NCBI GenBank assembly: GCA_963749715.1
Contig: CAVVNR010000001.1
Coordinates: forward strand, 62,001 to 126,000
From: Roseiarcus sp963749715
GTDB taxonomy: Bacteria > Pseudomonadota > Alphaproteobacteria > Rhizobiales > Beijerinckiaceae
DNA: 64,000 nucleotides
Direction: 5' to 3'
In this document: in pieces, positions 22,493-32,807 of the stretch
Layout of the letters: each line of letters starts with the position of its first letter
Position numbering within the stretch: the first letter of the stretch is position 1
Program-made: the position numbers and the translations under genes
Notes under the pieces: generated by a model
Told to the model about the DNA's origin: nothing
The model's input: only the letters and a program-made list of their open reading frames with translations
The model's database searches: none

Positions 22493-23719
22493 ATGGGCGC
22501 GGTGAAAAGGCCAAATCGACGACAAGTGCTGGTCGGGGGCGCGGCCCTGGCGCTGGCCGCGGGCGTCGCTCGCGCGCAGGCTGCGCGACCGCTCAAGATC
22601 GGCATCCTGAATGACATGTCGAGCGTCTATGCTGACTACCAGGGCATCGGGTCGGTCGTCGCCACCCAGCTCGCAGTGGACGACTTCTCGAAGACGCTGG
22701 GCGTGCCGGTCGAAATCGTCTCCGCCGATCATCAGAACAAGCCCGACGTCGGGTCGGCGATCGCGCGCCGATGGATCGACAATGAGAATGTCGACGTTAT
22801 CATGGACTTGCCGAATTCGGCGGTCGCGCTCGCCGTGATCGCGGTCGCGGAGGAGAAAAACAAGACGGCCATCGGCTCAGGCGCCGGCTCCTCGGTCATG
22901 ACCGGCCCGAAATGCTCGCGCAATTTCGTCCACTGGACCTACGATACCTACGCCTCGGGCACGGGCCTCGGAAAAGCGGTGACCGACGAGGGCGGAAAGA
23001 CCTGGTTCTTCATCACCGCCGACTACACGTTCGGCAAAGACATCGAGGCGAATTGCGCCGCTGCGGTTGAGGCTGCGGGCGGCAAGGTGCTGGGGTCAGT
23101 GCGCCATCCGCTCAATACCGCTGACTTTTCGTCCTTTGTCCTGCAGGCGCAGGGCTCGGGCGCGGACGTCATCGCGTTCGCCAATGGGGGCGGCGACCTC
23201 AACAATTGCATCAAACAGGCGCATGAATTCGGGGTTGCGTCAAAAGCAGCGGCTTGCGGCCTTTACGCTCAATATCACCAACATGCCGTCGCTCGGTCTC
23301 GAGGCCATTCAGGGCGACGATGCTTCACCGGCTTCTACTGGGACGCGAACGAGGCCGCGCGCGCGTTCGCCAAGCGCTTCCAGGCGGCACATCCCAAGAA
23401 GATGATGCCAAATGACATGCATGCAGGCATGTACGGGGCGACCTAGCATCTGATGAAAGCGATGGCGCAGACAAAGAGCGCCGACGACGGCGTCAAGGTG
23501 GTGGATGCGATGAAGGCGATCCCGACCGATGATCCGCTGTTCGGCAAAGGCAAGATCCGCGAGGACGGCCGCAAGCTCCATCCGATCTATCTCTATCAGG
23601 CCAAACAGCCGGCGGAGTCGAAATACGACTGGGACTATTTCGAGCTCGTCTCGACGATCACGCCCGAGCAGGCCTTTCGACCCTTGGACAAGGGCGGGTG
23701 CCCGTTCGTGAAGGTCTGA
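22493..23719 (+). pseudogene. branched-chain amino acid/urea-type ABC substrate-binding protein, three lesions
   Basis: Periplasmic ligand-binding protein of the LivK/UrtA type. Twin-arginine-like leader (KRPNRRQVLVGGAALALAAG), then PLKIGILNDMSSVYADYQG, VDVIMDLPNSAVALAV, WFFITADYTFGKDIEANC. Lesions: one extra A in AAAA at 23242-23245, a compensating missing base near 23316 (between them the reading is RLAAFTLNITNMPSLGLEAI), and a TAG at 23444-23446 where MYGAT-x-HLMKAM expects Tyr. The C-terminus runs to DKGGCPFVKV at 23719; restored size about 408 residues. RBS AAGGAG before ATG 22493. No permease or ATPase is adjacent, so it is an orphan. Three defects make true decay possible here. Confidence 0.8.
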
Positions 23720-23775
23720 AGGCGGCAGGTCTTTGACGAAAGGCGCTCGCGCCGGCGCTGTTTCCGCGATCGCGG

Positions 23776-24490
23776 TCAGGCGCGCTTGGCGCTGAACACG
23801 GTGAGCCGATCAGCCGCGCGTCGGAGCACGGCGCGAATGGGCATCGCTTCCTCGGGGCCGGGCTCGAGCGCAGCCGCGAGGGTCGCGAGTTTTGCCTCGC
23901 CCTCGATCTCGAGCGCGATCGCCCTCGCGCGCAGGATCACGCGGCCAGTGAGCGTGAGGCGGGGTTCGCCCGCGTTCGCCGCCGCGATCGGAGCGACGAG
24001 TTGCCGGGCCCCCGGATCCATCGCTTCGGCAAGGCCATCGGCGCCGGGAAACCACGAGGCCGTATGTCCGTCGTCGCCCATTCCAAGCACGACGACGTCG
24101 GCCGGCAAGGGCAGATGGGCGATGCGCGCGCTTGCCGCGGCGAGTTCCTGATCCGCGGGCAGGCGGACGTCGGCGAACGGCGTAAAGTTCGCCGCCGCCG
24201 CTCGATTGCGCAGCAATTTTTCCCGCACCAATCGAGCGTTCGACCGGGGGCTGTCGTCGGGCACCCGCCGTTCATCGGCAAGGGTTACATGCAACCCGGG
24301 TCCAGTCGAGCTCCATATCCGACAGCAGTTCAAAGAACCGCGCTGGAGATTTGCCGCCGGAGACGATCAGCAGCGCGACGCCTCGCGCTGCAATCGCCGC
24401 GCTCAGACGTTCCGCCGTCCACTCGGCCAAGCCTTGCGCCAGCTCTTCGCCATCGGCGAATTCGTGGCGATGGATATTGGTCTCGATCAT
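23776..24490 (-). pseudogene. pgl: 6-phosphogluconolactonase, frameshifted once
   Basis: Hydrolyses 6-phosphoglucono-lactone. First part MIETNIHRHEFADGEELAQG, SerLIVSGGKSPARFFELL; after DMELDWTRV one extra base (24293-24294) shifts the frame, which continues HVTLADERRVPDDSPRSNARLVREKLL and the glucosamine-6-P-isomerase-like core DVVVLGMGDDGHTASWFPG. Restored length about 237 residues, the normal size. Its ATG overlaps the zwf stop (ATGA), so zwf-pgl are translationally coupled. Intact motifs on both sides suggest a base-call insertion. Confidence 0.87.
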
Positions 24491-25963
24491 TCGTATTCCT
24501 CGTTCCAGGTCCGCCCGTCGCGCTCAATCAACGCGACGGACGCATTGGGCCCCCATGTGCCAGCGGCATACGGCCGCGGCGACTCGGCCGACTGCGCCCA
24601 TGCCTCGCGAATCGGATCGACAAATCTCCACGCCGCCTCGACTTCGTCCCGCCGCATGAATAGCGCGGCGTTGCCGCGCAGCGCATCCATCAGCAGCCGC
24701 TCATAGGCGTCGGCCGGGGCGACGCCGAAAGCCTTGGCGAAGCTCATGTCGAGCGGCACGTGCTGCAATCGCATGTCGCCGGGGCCTGGCTCCTTGACCA
24801 TCATCCACAGCTTGATCCCCTCGTCCGGTTGGACCCGCACCACGAGGCGATTGGCCGGTATGCCGTCGGGATGCATCGGGAATATGACGTGCGGCACACG
24901 ACGGAATCCGACCACGATTTCCGAGAAGCGCTGCGGCAGCCTCTTGCCGGTGCGGAGATAGAAGGGGACGCCGGCCCATCGCCAATTGGCGATATCGAGC
25001 TTGAGCGCCACGAAAGTTTCGGCGTCGCTGCGGTCCTTGCCGATGTCTTGCAGATAGCTCGGAACCGGGCCGCCGTCGGCAAATCCGGCGCGATATTGGC
25101 CGCGCACGGTAAGACTCGATGCGTTGGTTTGGTCTATCGGCTGCTAGGGCCTTCAGCACTTTGAGTTTCTCATCGCGCAAGGAGTCCGCCTCGAGCGAAT
25201 TCGGCGGCTCCATGGCGACCAGGCAGACGAGCTGCATCATATGGTTCTGGACCATGTCTCGCATCGCGCCCGCTTCCTCGTAGTAGCCGCCGCGCCCTTC
25301 GACGCCGAGCGTCTCGGCGACGGTGATCTGAACATGATCGATTTGCGCGCTGTTCCATAGCGGCTCGAGCAAGATGTTGGCGAAGCGCAGCGCCATGAGG
25401 TTTTGCACCGATTCCTTGCCGAGATAGTGGTCGATGCGGAAAATGTTGCGCTCGAGGAACACCGAGCCGATCACGTCGTTGATCGCCGCCGCGCTCTCGC
25501 CGTCCCTGCCGATCGGCTTTTCGACGATGATGCGCGAGCGCGGAGTGACGAGCCCTTCGACGCCGAGGCGCTTCGCCAGCGGGCCGAACAGGTCTGGACC
25601 GGTCGCGAGATAGTAGGCTCGGATGCGTTCGTCGGGCCCGAGCAACGCCTTCAGATCCGCCCATCCTTCGTCGCCCGTGGCGTTGACCGCGAGGTAGTGG
25701 AGGCGGGAGAGAAATCGCTCCGTCGCGATAGCCGCCTCGTCGTCGACGACCTTGAATTTTGTCAACGCGTCCAAGACTGACGCGCGGAACGCGTCGCGAT
25801 CGAGGTGACGTCGCGACGCCGCAATGATCCGGGTCGGATCAGAGAACTGACCGCTGCGCTCGCGATGAAAAAGCGCGGGGTAGAGCTTGCGATAAGCCAG
25901 ATCGCCGGTGCCGCCAAAGACGACGAGATCGAATGGCTCGACCTTGACAATGCGTGTGGCCAT
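24487..25963 (-). pseudogene. zwf: glucose-6-phosphate dehydrogenase, frameshifted once
   Basis: First step of the oxidative pentose phosphate/Entner-Doudoroff entry. N-terminal cofactor loop FDLVVFGGTGDLAYRKLYPAL, the signature RIDHYLGKESVQNLMALRFAN with catalytic His, and RDMVQNHMMQLVCLVAM are in the first frame. One extra base at about 25145 changes ALQPIDQTNASSLTVRG to a wrong reading; the second frame continues GQYRAGFADGG, VPFYLRTGKRLP, and ends GRTWNEEYE. Restored size about 491 residues, as expected. Coupled to pgl downstream. No edd gene is in view. Confidence 0.9.
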
Positions 25964-26078
25964 GACGCCTCTCTTTGGCGTTGCAAAAGGCGGTCCGTCC
26001 GGGTCCGCGCGGCCGGAAGCTTACCGATCCGCGCCGCCTGCGCCAAGGTGACGCGAATGCGCGCGACCACGTTGAGTC

Positions 26079-27362
26079 TCAGCTCGCCTGGCGCATCGCC
26101 TCCTTGAACAGAACCTCGTGATCGCGGCCGAAATTCTTTATGAGCGGCAAAGCCGCGCCTCCGATCGCGCTGGCGTCGGCGCCGATTCCGCCTGCGACGA
26201 TCTCCGCCTCGCTCAATCCGCGCCGATCGAGGCCTGCAAACACTTGCGCCGTGCGCGCGGTTAGACGTTCGCGCACGATCGCCGGCATCTCGCCGTCAAT
26301 CACGATCGCCTCGAAATCGATGACGGAGATCGCCGCGACTGACGCGTAGGCCAGAGCCGCCGCCGCCTCGTCGATCCAGTCGTTCAGTTGTCGCCCGAAT
26401 TCGCCCCATGAATCGGGCGTCGCCCAAATCGACGAGGCGTCAATTCCCGCCGCCTCGAGCCGACGCTCCAGTTGATAAACGGATGCCGCCGCGATGAGCT
26501 GCTGGGCGACGCCGCCACTGCCCTTCGCCATGATCGGCATTGATCCGAGCGCAGCGGCGTTACCCGTCCGCCCCGTGCGCAGCGCGCCGTCGAGCACCAA
26601 TCCGCCGCCGAGAAACTCGCCGATGAAGAAATAAAGGAAGTCACGATAGCGCCAGCAGCGACCGAAGAAGAACTCAGCCGCGCAAGCTGCGGTCGCGTCA
26701 TTGCACAGCGTGGTCGGATAGGAGCAGACAGTGGCGATTTCGCCCTCCGCGTCGAAGTGTCGCCATGCGTTCATCGCCCCTGGCGGCGCGCCGATCTCTG
26801 CTTCCCAATTCCACAGCTGAAACGGCGCGGCGACGCCGAGGCCGGCGACTCTCCGCTTCTGCGTCGCGGTGAGGGAAACGGAGAGCAACGGCAGAGAATC
26901 CTGTACAAATTCAAGGACCAAGCTCGGCGTCGGAAACGCATAGGCGCGATGGGAACGCCGGCGAATGACTCCGCGGAAATCGATCAGCACGAGATCGCAA
27001 CTGCGCCGGCCAATCTTGAGCCCGAACGAATAGGCGCCATCAGGATCGAGCGACATCGGGATGGTCGGCTGCCCAACCCGGCCACGCAGCGGAGCCTCCC
27101 GCTTCAACAGCCCGTCCGCCTGCAGCCGATTCATGATGGCTGAGGTCGATTGCACCGAAAGTCCTGTCAGTCTAGCGACTTCTATTTTCGACAGCGGACC
27201 GAAACGGCGCACCAGCGATAGCAGCAGCCGCTCGTTGTAAAGGCGCACGCCTGCCTGATTCGCGCCGCCGGCACTCCTCGCCGCGGCCGCGACGTGCGGT
27301 GAAGCGAACGCAACCTCGGCGGCATCCGACCGCGCGCCTGGCTCGCCATGCGCCTCCTTCAT
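26079..27362 (-). CDS. frcR: ROK-family transcriptional regulator
   Basis: 427 residues. N-terminal winged helix (LVRRFGPLSKIEVARLTGLSV, QSTSAIMNRLQADGLLKR) followed by a ROK sugar-kinase-like domain (FGLKIGRRSCDLVLIDFRG, GLGVAAPFQLW, CNDATAACAAEFFFG, ...EFLGGGLVLDGALRTG). The usual ROK zinc motif CxCGxxGC is not evident. It is divergent from the frc-like sugar ABC operon, as FrcR is in Sinorhizobium, so a sugar-responsive repressor of that operon is likely. The symbol rests on that synteny. Start at ATG 27362; an earlier start is not excluded. Confidence 0.82.
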   Translation of the reverse strand: MKEAHGEPGARSDAAEVAFASPHVAAAARSAGGANQAGVRLYNERLLLSLVRRFGPLSKIEVARLTGLSVQSTSAIMNRLQADGLLKREAPLRGRVGQPTIPMSLDPDGAYSFGLKIGRRSCDLVLIDFRGVIRRRSHRAYAFPTPSLVLEFVQDSLPLLSVSLTATQKRRVAGLGVAAPFQLWNWEAEIGAPPGAMNAWRHFDAEGEIATVCSYPTTLCNDATAACAAEFFFGRCWRYRDFLYFFIGEFLGGGLVLDGALRTGRTGNAAALGSMPIMAKGSGGVAQQLIAAASVYQLERRLEAAGIDASSIWATPDSWGEFGRQLNDWIDEAAAALAYASVAAISVIDFEAIVIDGEMPAIVRERLTARTAQVFAGLDRRGLSEAEIVAGGIGADASAIGGAALPLIKNFGRDHEVLFKEAMRQAS

Positions 27363-27423
27363 CCTCCGCCTCTATATTGTCATGAACATCGACCGACGCA
27401 TCATTGTGCCGGACGGGGCGACG

Positions 27424-27471
27424 TGTCAAGAATTATTCCATCGGGTGTAATTATCCTTGACTCTTGGTCAA
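27424..27471. promoter_or_regulatory. candidate operator between ROK regulator and sugar ABC operon
   Basis: GTCAAG (27425-27430) and CTTGAC (27456-27461) are inverted, each next to an AATTAT/ATTAT word, and TTGAC-N5-GTCAA (27457-27471) forms a second overlapping palindrome. AT-rich inverted repeats of this kind are typical of ROK operators. TTGACT inside it may also be a -35 element for the ABC operon. Confidence 0.4.
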
Positions 27472-27593
27472 AAGTTTGCCCTATGGGGACTTGGCAGCGC
27501 GGAACAGACTCGCTGTTGCGCAAGAGCGCTACGCGTTCGCGCGACCGCGGCCTCAATCGACGCCGCCGCTCTTATATCCGTGGGAGGAAACCC

Positions 27594-28605
27594 TTGTCCA
27601 AGATTTCTGGAATTGTCACATCCGTCGCCACTGCCGCGCTTGCTATCGCACTGGTCGGCGGGCCCGCGCATGCCGGGGACATTGTCGGCCTCATAACCAA
27701 GACCAACACCAATCCCTTCTTCGTCACGATGAAGAAAGGTTTTGACGCGAAGGCCAAGGAACTCGGTCTTACGCCGCAGGCGCTCGCTGGCAAGTTCGAC
27801 GGCGACAATGACGGACAGGTTGCAGCCATCGAGCAGCTGATCGCCGCCGGCGCCAAGGGCATCCTGATCGTGCCGAGCGACTTCGACCGCCATCGTCCCG
27901 ACCATTGAAAAAGCCCGTAAGGCCGGCATTCTCGTCATCACTCTCGACACGCCGCTTGATCCCGTCGACGCCGCCGACGCCAATTTCGCCACCGACAACT
28001 TCAAGGCAGGCGAATTGATCGGCCAGTGGGCGAAAGGGACCCTCGGCGACAAGGCCAAGACAGCCAAGATCGCGACACTCGACCTCTCGCCAAATCAGCC
28101 AACCGTCGATTATTTGCGCCACAACGGCTTTCTTACCGGCTTCGGCATTCCGGTGAAGGATCAGAAGCACTACGCCATGAGCGACAGTCCGCAGATCGTT
28201 GGCTCCGACGTTACGCAGGGCGCGGATGAGGGCGGGCGCAAGGCGATGGAGAACATCCTGCAGAAGGCTGACAAGATCGACCTCATCTACGCAATTAACG
28301 AACCGGCGGCGGATGGTGGCTATGCGGCGCTCAAGGCCGCCGGCAAAGAGAAGGGTGTGGTTGTCGTCGCAGTCGATGGCGGCTGCAATGGAGTCAAGAG
28401 CGTCAAGGATGGCGTAATCGGTGCGACTTCGCAGCAGTATCCTTTGCTGATGGCGGCTGACGGCGTTGAAGCGATTGCCGAATACATCAAGACCGGCAAG
28501 AAGCCGACCAGCATGGACACTGGCGAAAAACTGGTTACCGACCATCCGGTCCCAGGCGTTCCGTCGATCAGTGTCGACGAGGGCATGAAGCTCTGCTGGG
28601 GTTGA
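27594..28605 (+). pseudogene. frcB: sugar ABC transporter substrate-binding protein, frameshifted once
   Basis: Periplasmic binding protein of the ribose/fructose type. Signal peptide LSKISGIVTSVATAALAIAL...AHAG, then DIVGLITKTNTNPFFVTMKKGF and AAIEQLIAAGAKGILIVPSD. One extra T at 27882-27883 breaks the frame; it continues STAIVPTIEKARKAGILVITLDTPLDP, FATDNFKAGELIGQWAKG, and ends GMKLCWG. Restored length about 337 residues. TTG start with GGAGG 6 bases upstream. First gene of frcBCA-like operon; the assignment to fructose follows the regulator-B-C-A order and is not proven by sequence. Confidence 0.85.
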
Positions 28606-28725
28606 TTTTGGCCGAACTTCGGTCCTTAATCGACTGAGGGACACGGAAGTCGGCGCTCGTCGGTTCATCCGCGGGCGCCGATTCTGCAAGAATTCGTCGA
28701 ACCGGGAAACGAACGAGGGGATGCC

Positions 28726-29802
28726 ATGAGCGAAGCATCGCGGCCAACTCCACAAGAGTTCGAAAAGGTCCTCGCCGCCGCCTCGACGGCCCAGGCGTCG
28801 TTCGATGATGAGCACCTTTCCTTCGCCAAGCGCTTGCAGCGCTTTCTCCACTCCTATCCGACGACCGTTCCATTCGTTGTGCTGGTGCTGGGACTTCTGC
28901 TGGGCTGCACCGTCAATTACTCGCATTTCGTCACCGGCAGCAATCTGTCCACCGTCCTGACCCAAGTGACGATCATCGGCATCCTGGGAATTGCGCAGAC
29001 GCTTGTCATTCTGACTGCAGGCATCGATCTTTCTGTCGGCGTGATCATGGTCATTTCGTCGGTCGTGATGGGTCGGTTGGCGGTCGTCGACGGCGTTCCG
29101 GTTCTGATCGCATTTCCGCTCGGACTCATCTGTGGACTGTTCTTTGGCTGGCTCAATGGCGCGCTCGTCACCCGCATGCAGATGCCGCCGTTCATCGTCA
29201 CCCTTGGCACGCTCAGCATCATCGGCGCTCTCAACACTTTCTATTCGCAGAGCGAGACGATCCGCACTCAGGACATCGAGGAGAAGGCGCCGTTCCTGCA
29301 GCTGATGGGCATTCCCTTCAACATCGGAAGCGCAAGAATTATCCTGGCGAGCTTCCTGTTGATCGTGTTGGCGGTTGTCTTTTGGTACGTGCTCAACCGC
29401 ACTGCCTACGGGCGCCATATCTACGCCACCGGAGACGACCCGGAAGCGGCGCGACTGGCCGGTATCAACACCGACCGGATCTTGCTCAGCGTTTATGCGC
29501 TGGCGGGGTTCATCGCGGCGATCGCCGGCTGGGCGCTGATCGGCCGGATCGGCGCGATCAGCCCGACTGCCGGCGCCAATGGCAACCTTGACAGCATCAC
29601 CGCCGTGGTGATTGGCGGCACCAGCCTGTTTGGCGGCCGCGGTTCGATCGTCGGCACGCTGATCGGTGCACTGATCGTCGGCGTGTTCCGTTCGGCGGTG
29701 TCGCTCGCCGGCCTTGACGTGCTGTGGCAGGAATTCGCGATCGGCGTCCTGATCATTATCGCGGTTGCTCTCGACCAATGGATCCGGAGGGTCTCCAAGT
29801 GA
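28726..29802 (+). CDS. frcC: sugar ABC transporter permease
   Basis: 358 residues, BPD_transp_2 (RbsC-like) inner-membrane permease. About nine to ten membrane segments beginning at TVPFVVLVLGLLLGCTVNY; the diagnostic LTAGIDLSVGVIMVISSVVMG, PPFIVTLGTLSIIGAL, GDDPEAARLAGINTDR coupling loop and VIGGTSLFGGRGSIVGTLIGAL are all visible. The acidic N-terminal extension (about 45 residues) before the first helix is characteristic of FrcC. It ends with the 4-base GTGA overlap into the ATPase gene. Confidence 0.92.
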   Translation: MSEASRPTPQEFEKVLAAASTAQASFDDEHLSFAKRLQRFLHSYPTTVPFVVLVLGLLLGCTVNYSHFVTGSNLSTVLTQVTIIGILGIAQTLVILTAGIDLSVGVIMVISSVVMGRLAVVDGVPVLIAFPLGLICGLFFGWLNGALVTRMQMPPFIVTLGTLSIIGALNTFYSQSETIRTQDIEEKAPFLQLMGIPFNIGSARIILASFLLIVLAVVFWYVLNRTAYGRHIYATGDDPEAARLAGINTDRILLSVYALAGFIAAIAGWALIGRIGAISPTAGANGNLDSITAVVIGGTSLFGGRGSIVGTLIGALIVGVFRSAVSLAGLDVLWQEFAIGVLIIIAVALDQWIRRVSK

Positions 29803-30578
29803 GCGTCGAACCCATTCTCGTCGGGCGACAGCTCGTCAAGCGGTATGGCCGCGTCACCGCGCTCGATCACGCCGAATTCGATCTCTATCCAAACGAGATC
29901 CTTGCCGTGATCGGCGACAACGGCGCGGGCAAGTCCTCTCTCATCAAGGCGCTCTGCGGCGCCGTAATTCCGGACTCCGGCGAAATCCGTCTGGCTGGCG
30001 AAATCGTAAATTTCCGCTCGCCGATCGACGCACGCGAGGCTGGCATCGAAACCGTCTACCAAAATCTCGCGCTTTCGCCGGCGCTGTCGATCGCCGACAA
30101 TATGTTTCTGGGACGAGAGATACGCTCGGAAGGCGTGCTCGGCTCCTACTTCCGCGCCCTCGACCGGACGAAGATGCAGAAATTTGCGCGCGAGAAGCTC
30201 AACGAGCTTGGGCTGATGACGATCCAGAATATCAACCAGCCAGTGGAGACGCTGTCGGGAGGCCAACGCCAAGGCGTCGCGGTCGCCCGCGCCGCCGCCT
30301 TCGCCAAGCGGGTCGTCATCATGGACGAGCCAACGGCGGCGCTCGGCGTCAAGGAGTCGCGCAGGGTGCTCGAGCTCATCCTCGACGTCAAAAGGCGCGG
30401 GCTGCCGATCATCCTCATCTCCCACAACATGCCGCATGTGTTCGAGGTCGCCGACCGCATCCATATCCATCGCTTGGGACGGCGGCTTACTGTCGTCGAT
30501 CCGAAGAAGATCACCATGTCGGACGCGGTGGCGATGATGACGGGGGCCCTGGCGCCGCCCGTCGATCAGGCGGCCTGA
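29799..30578 (+). CDS. frcA: sugar ABC transporter ATP-binding protein
   Basis: 259 residues with a single nucleotide-binding domain, like FrcA and unlike the double-domain RbsA. Walker A GDNGAGKSSLIKAL, Q-loop VYQNLALSP, signature LSGGQRQGVAVARA, Walker B RVVIMDEPTAALG, switch His in ILISHNMPH. The GTG start at 29799 overlaps the permease stop by 4 bases and has GGAGG upstream. No frcK kinase follows; an aldo/keto reductase does. Confidence 0.93.
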   Translation: MSVEPILVGRQLVKRYGRVTALDHAEFDLYPNEILAVIGDNGAGKSSLIKALCGAVIPDSGEIRLAGEIVNFRSPIDAREAGIETVYQNLALSPALSIADNMFLGREIRSEGVLGSYFRALDRTKMQKFAREKLNELGLMTIQNINQPVETLSGGQRQGVAVARAAAFAKRVVIMDEPTAALGVKESRRVLELILDVKRRGLPIILISHNMPHVFEVADRIHIHRLGRRLTVVDPKKITMSDAVAMMTGALAPPVDQAA

Positions 30579-30725
30579 CGAAGACTTTCGCGCCACGCGG
30601 CTTTCGCCGTTCTTCACCAAACCGCGACTTGCGCGAGCCCCGCCCGCGCGTTCGAATTGAATGACCGCAAACGCAGCCTTCCCGGTACGCGTCCGGCGGC
30701 GCCATGCAAAGAGGGATTGACGTTC

Positions 30726-31760
30726 ATGCGCTATCGACCGCTTGGCCGCACCGGCCAGTATGTTTCCGAGATCTGCCTCGGCACGATGACCTTCCATGGC
30801 GGCGGCGGTTTCTGGAAGGCGATCGGCACGCTCGACCAGACCGCCTCGACCGAGCTCGTCGGCCGGGCTATCGACGCGGGCGTCAATTTCTTCGACACGG
30901 CGAACGTCTATTCCGAGGGGCAGTCCGAAATTCACCTCGGGCAGGCGTTGCGCGACTTGGGGGTCAACCGCGAGGACATGGTCATCGCCACCAAGGTTCG
31001 CGGGCGGATGGGGCCGGGCCCGAACGCCGTGGGCCTCTCGCGCGGCCATATCATGGACCAGATCGCCTCGAGCCTGAAGCGCCTCGGCCTCGATCATGTC
31101 GACCTCTATCAGATCCACGGATTTGATCCCGCCACACCGCTCGAAGAGACGATGCGCGCGCTCGGTGATTGCGTGAGGCGAGGGCTGGTGCGAACCATCG
31201 GCTGCTCGAACCTGGCCGCCTGGCAGATCATGAAGGCGCTGGCCATCTCCGACAAGAATGGCCTCGCGCGCTTCGAGACGGTGCAGGCGTACTATTCGAT
31301 TGCGGGACGCGAGCTTGAACGTGAGATTATCCCGCTGGTCGAGGATCAGGGCCTCGGCGTGATGGTATGGAGCCCACTGGCCGGCGGGTTCCTCTCGGGC
31401 AAATTCACCCGCGATTCCCGCGGCGACAACGATTCGCGGCGCACGACGTTCGACTTTCCGCCAGTCGACAAGGAGCGCGCCTACGACATCGTTGAGGCCA
31501 TCTCGCCGATCGCCAAGGCGCACGGCGCGACAGTGGCGCGCGTCGCGCTCGCCTGGCTCTTGCAGCGCAAGGGCGTGATGAGCGTCATCATCGGCGCGAA
31601 GACGATTCAGCAGCTCGACGACAATCTCGCCGCCGCCGATCTCACGCTGAGCGCCGATGAGATCGCCAAGCTTGACGAAGTCAGCGCGCTTAAGCCCGAA
31701 TATCCGGGCTGGATGCTGGCGCGGCAGGCCGAGGGCCGCGTGCCGGCGGCGAAGGCGTAA
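30726..31760 (+). CDS. aldo/keto reductase
   Basis: 344 residues, TIM-barrel NAD(P)H oxidoreductase. The catalytic tetrad is readable: Asp and Tyr in FFDTANVYSEG, Lys in VIATKVRGRMG, His in DLYQIHGFDP. The C-terminal cofactor region MSVIIGAKTIQQLDDNL is complete. The open frame starts upstream at 30657 but ATG 30726 gives the family start MRYRPLGRTG. It lies 147 bases after frcA and just before a Gfo/Idh/MocA dehydrogenase, consistent with sugar or polyol metabolism. A close relative is at 42891. Confidence 0.88.
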   Translation: MRYRPLGRTGQYVSEICLGTMTFHGGGGFWKAIGTLDQTASTELVGRAIDAGVNFFDTANVYSEGQSEIHLGQALRDLGVNREDMVIATKVRGRMGPGPNAVGLSRGHIMDQIASSLKRLGLDHVDLYQIHGFDPATPLEETMRALGDCVRRGLVRTIGCSNLAAWQIMKALAISDKNGLARFETVQAYYSIAGRELEREIIPLVEDQGLGVMVWSPLAGGFLSGKFTRDSRGDNDSRRTTFDFPPVDKERAYDIVEAISPIAKAHGATVARVALAWLLQRKGVMSVIIGAKTIQQLDDNLAAADLTLSADEIAKLDEVSALKPEYPGWMLARQAEGRVPAAKA

Positions 31761-31805
31761 GCGCTTCGCCATCGGCGGGAGGGAAATGATGAGGAGAGGA
31801 ATGCG

Positions 31806-32807
31806 GTGCGCAAAGTGAAGTGGGGCGTGCTCGGCGTCGCCAAAATCGCGACCGAGAAGGTGATCCCGGCGATGCAGAAGGGCGAGGTGTCGGAAATCGC
31901 GGCGATCGCCTCGCGTGATCTCGGCAAGGCGCGGGCGGCGGCGGACAAGCTTGGCATCGCGCGCGCGTTCGGCTCCTACGAGGAGCTGCTTGCCGACCCC
32001 GACATCGAAGCCGTCTACAATCCGCTGCCCAACGAGCTGCACGTCCCTTGGACAATTCGCGCGCTTCAAGCTGGCAAGCATGTCTTGTGCGAGAAGCCGA
32101 TCGGGCTTGACGCCGACGAGGCGCGGTCCCTGATCGAAGCGCGCAATCGCTCCGGCAAACTCGTCGCCGAAGCGTTCATGGTCCGTTACCACCCACAATG
32201 GCGCCGCGCGAAAGAACTCGCCGGGAGCGGAGCGATGGGCGACGTGCGCGCGGTCCAAACCTTCTTCTCCTATCGCCTCCTCGACCCCAAGAATGTGCGC
32301 AACCGGCCGCCAGGCGGCGGCGGGCTTTATGACATCGGCTGTTACGCCATCCTTTCGGCGCGATACATCTTCGGCTCCGAGCCGACGCGCGTGGCGGCGA
32401 CGATCGACCACGACCCGAATTTCTTGACCGACCGGCTGGCCGGCGCAATTCTCGAATTCCCCGGCGGACGTCATTCGACTTTCACCGTCGGCACCCAAAA
32501 GTCTCCGCACCAGCGGGTCACGATCGTCGGCGAAATGGGACGGATCGAGATCATGATCCCGTTCAACGCGCCGCCTGACCGGCCGACGGAAATCGCCATC
32601 GACAGCGGCGCCGATCTCTTTGGCGGCGGCCGCCGCATCGAGCAGTTCGCCGTTTGCGATCAGTACACGCTGCAAGGCGATGCGTTCTCGCGCGCGATCG
32701 TGGACGGGACGCCGCTCGAATTCCCGATCGAGGACGCCGTCGCCAACATGCGCGTCATCGACGCGCTGTTCCGCTCGGCGAAGAGCGGGTCGTGGGAGAC
32801 GCCTTAA
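31806..32807 (+). CDS. Gfo/Idh/MocA-family oxidoreductase
   Basis: 333 residues. N-terminal Rossmann fold (VKWGVLGVAKIATEKVIPAM), the family signature GKHVLCEKPIGLDADEAR with the catalytic Lys, then the C-terminal alpha/beta domain with GGGLYDIGCYAILSARYIFG (Asp/His-type position is Tyr here). NAD(P)-dependent sugar or inositol-type dehydrogenase; the substrate is not readable. GTG start with a GAGGAGAGGA site. It is 45 bases after the aldo/keto reductase, probably the same transcript. Confidence 0.88.
   Translation: MRKVKWGVLGVAKIATEKVIPAMQKGEVSEIAAIASRDLGKARAAADKLGIARAFGSYEELLADPDIEAVYNPLPNELHVPWTIRALQAGKHVLCEKPIGLDADEARSLIEARNRSGKLVAEAFMVRYHPQWRRAKELAGSGAMGDVRAVQTFFSYRLLDPKNVRNRPPGGGGLYDIGCYAILSARYIFGSEPTRVAATIDHDPNFLTDRLAGAILEFPGGRHSTFTVGTQKSPHQRVTIVGEMGRIEIMIPFNAPPDRPTEIAIDSGADLFGGGRRIEQFAVCDQYTLQGDAFSRAIVDGTPLEFPIEDAVANMRVIDALFRSAKSGSWETP

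Noticed and set aside
27769..29778. Minus-strand frame of 669 codons opposite the sugar ABC genes
   Set aside because: Shadow of frcB/frcC; no domain or start signal.
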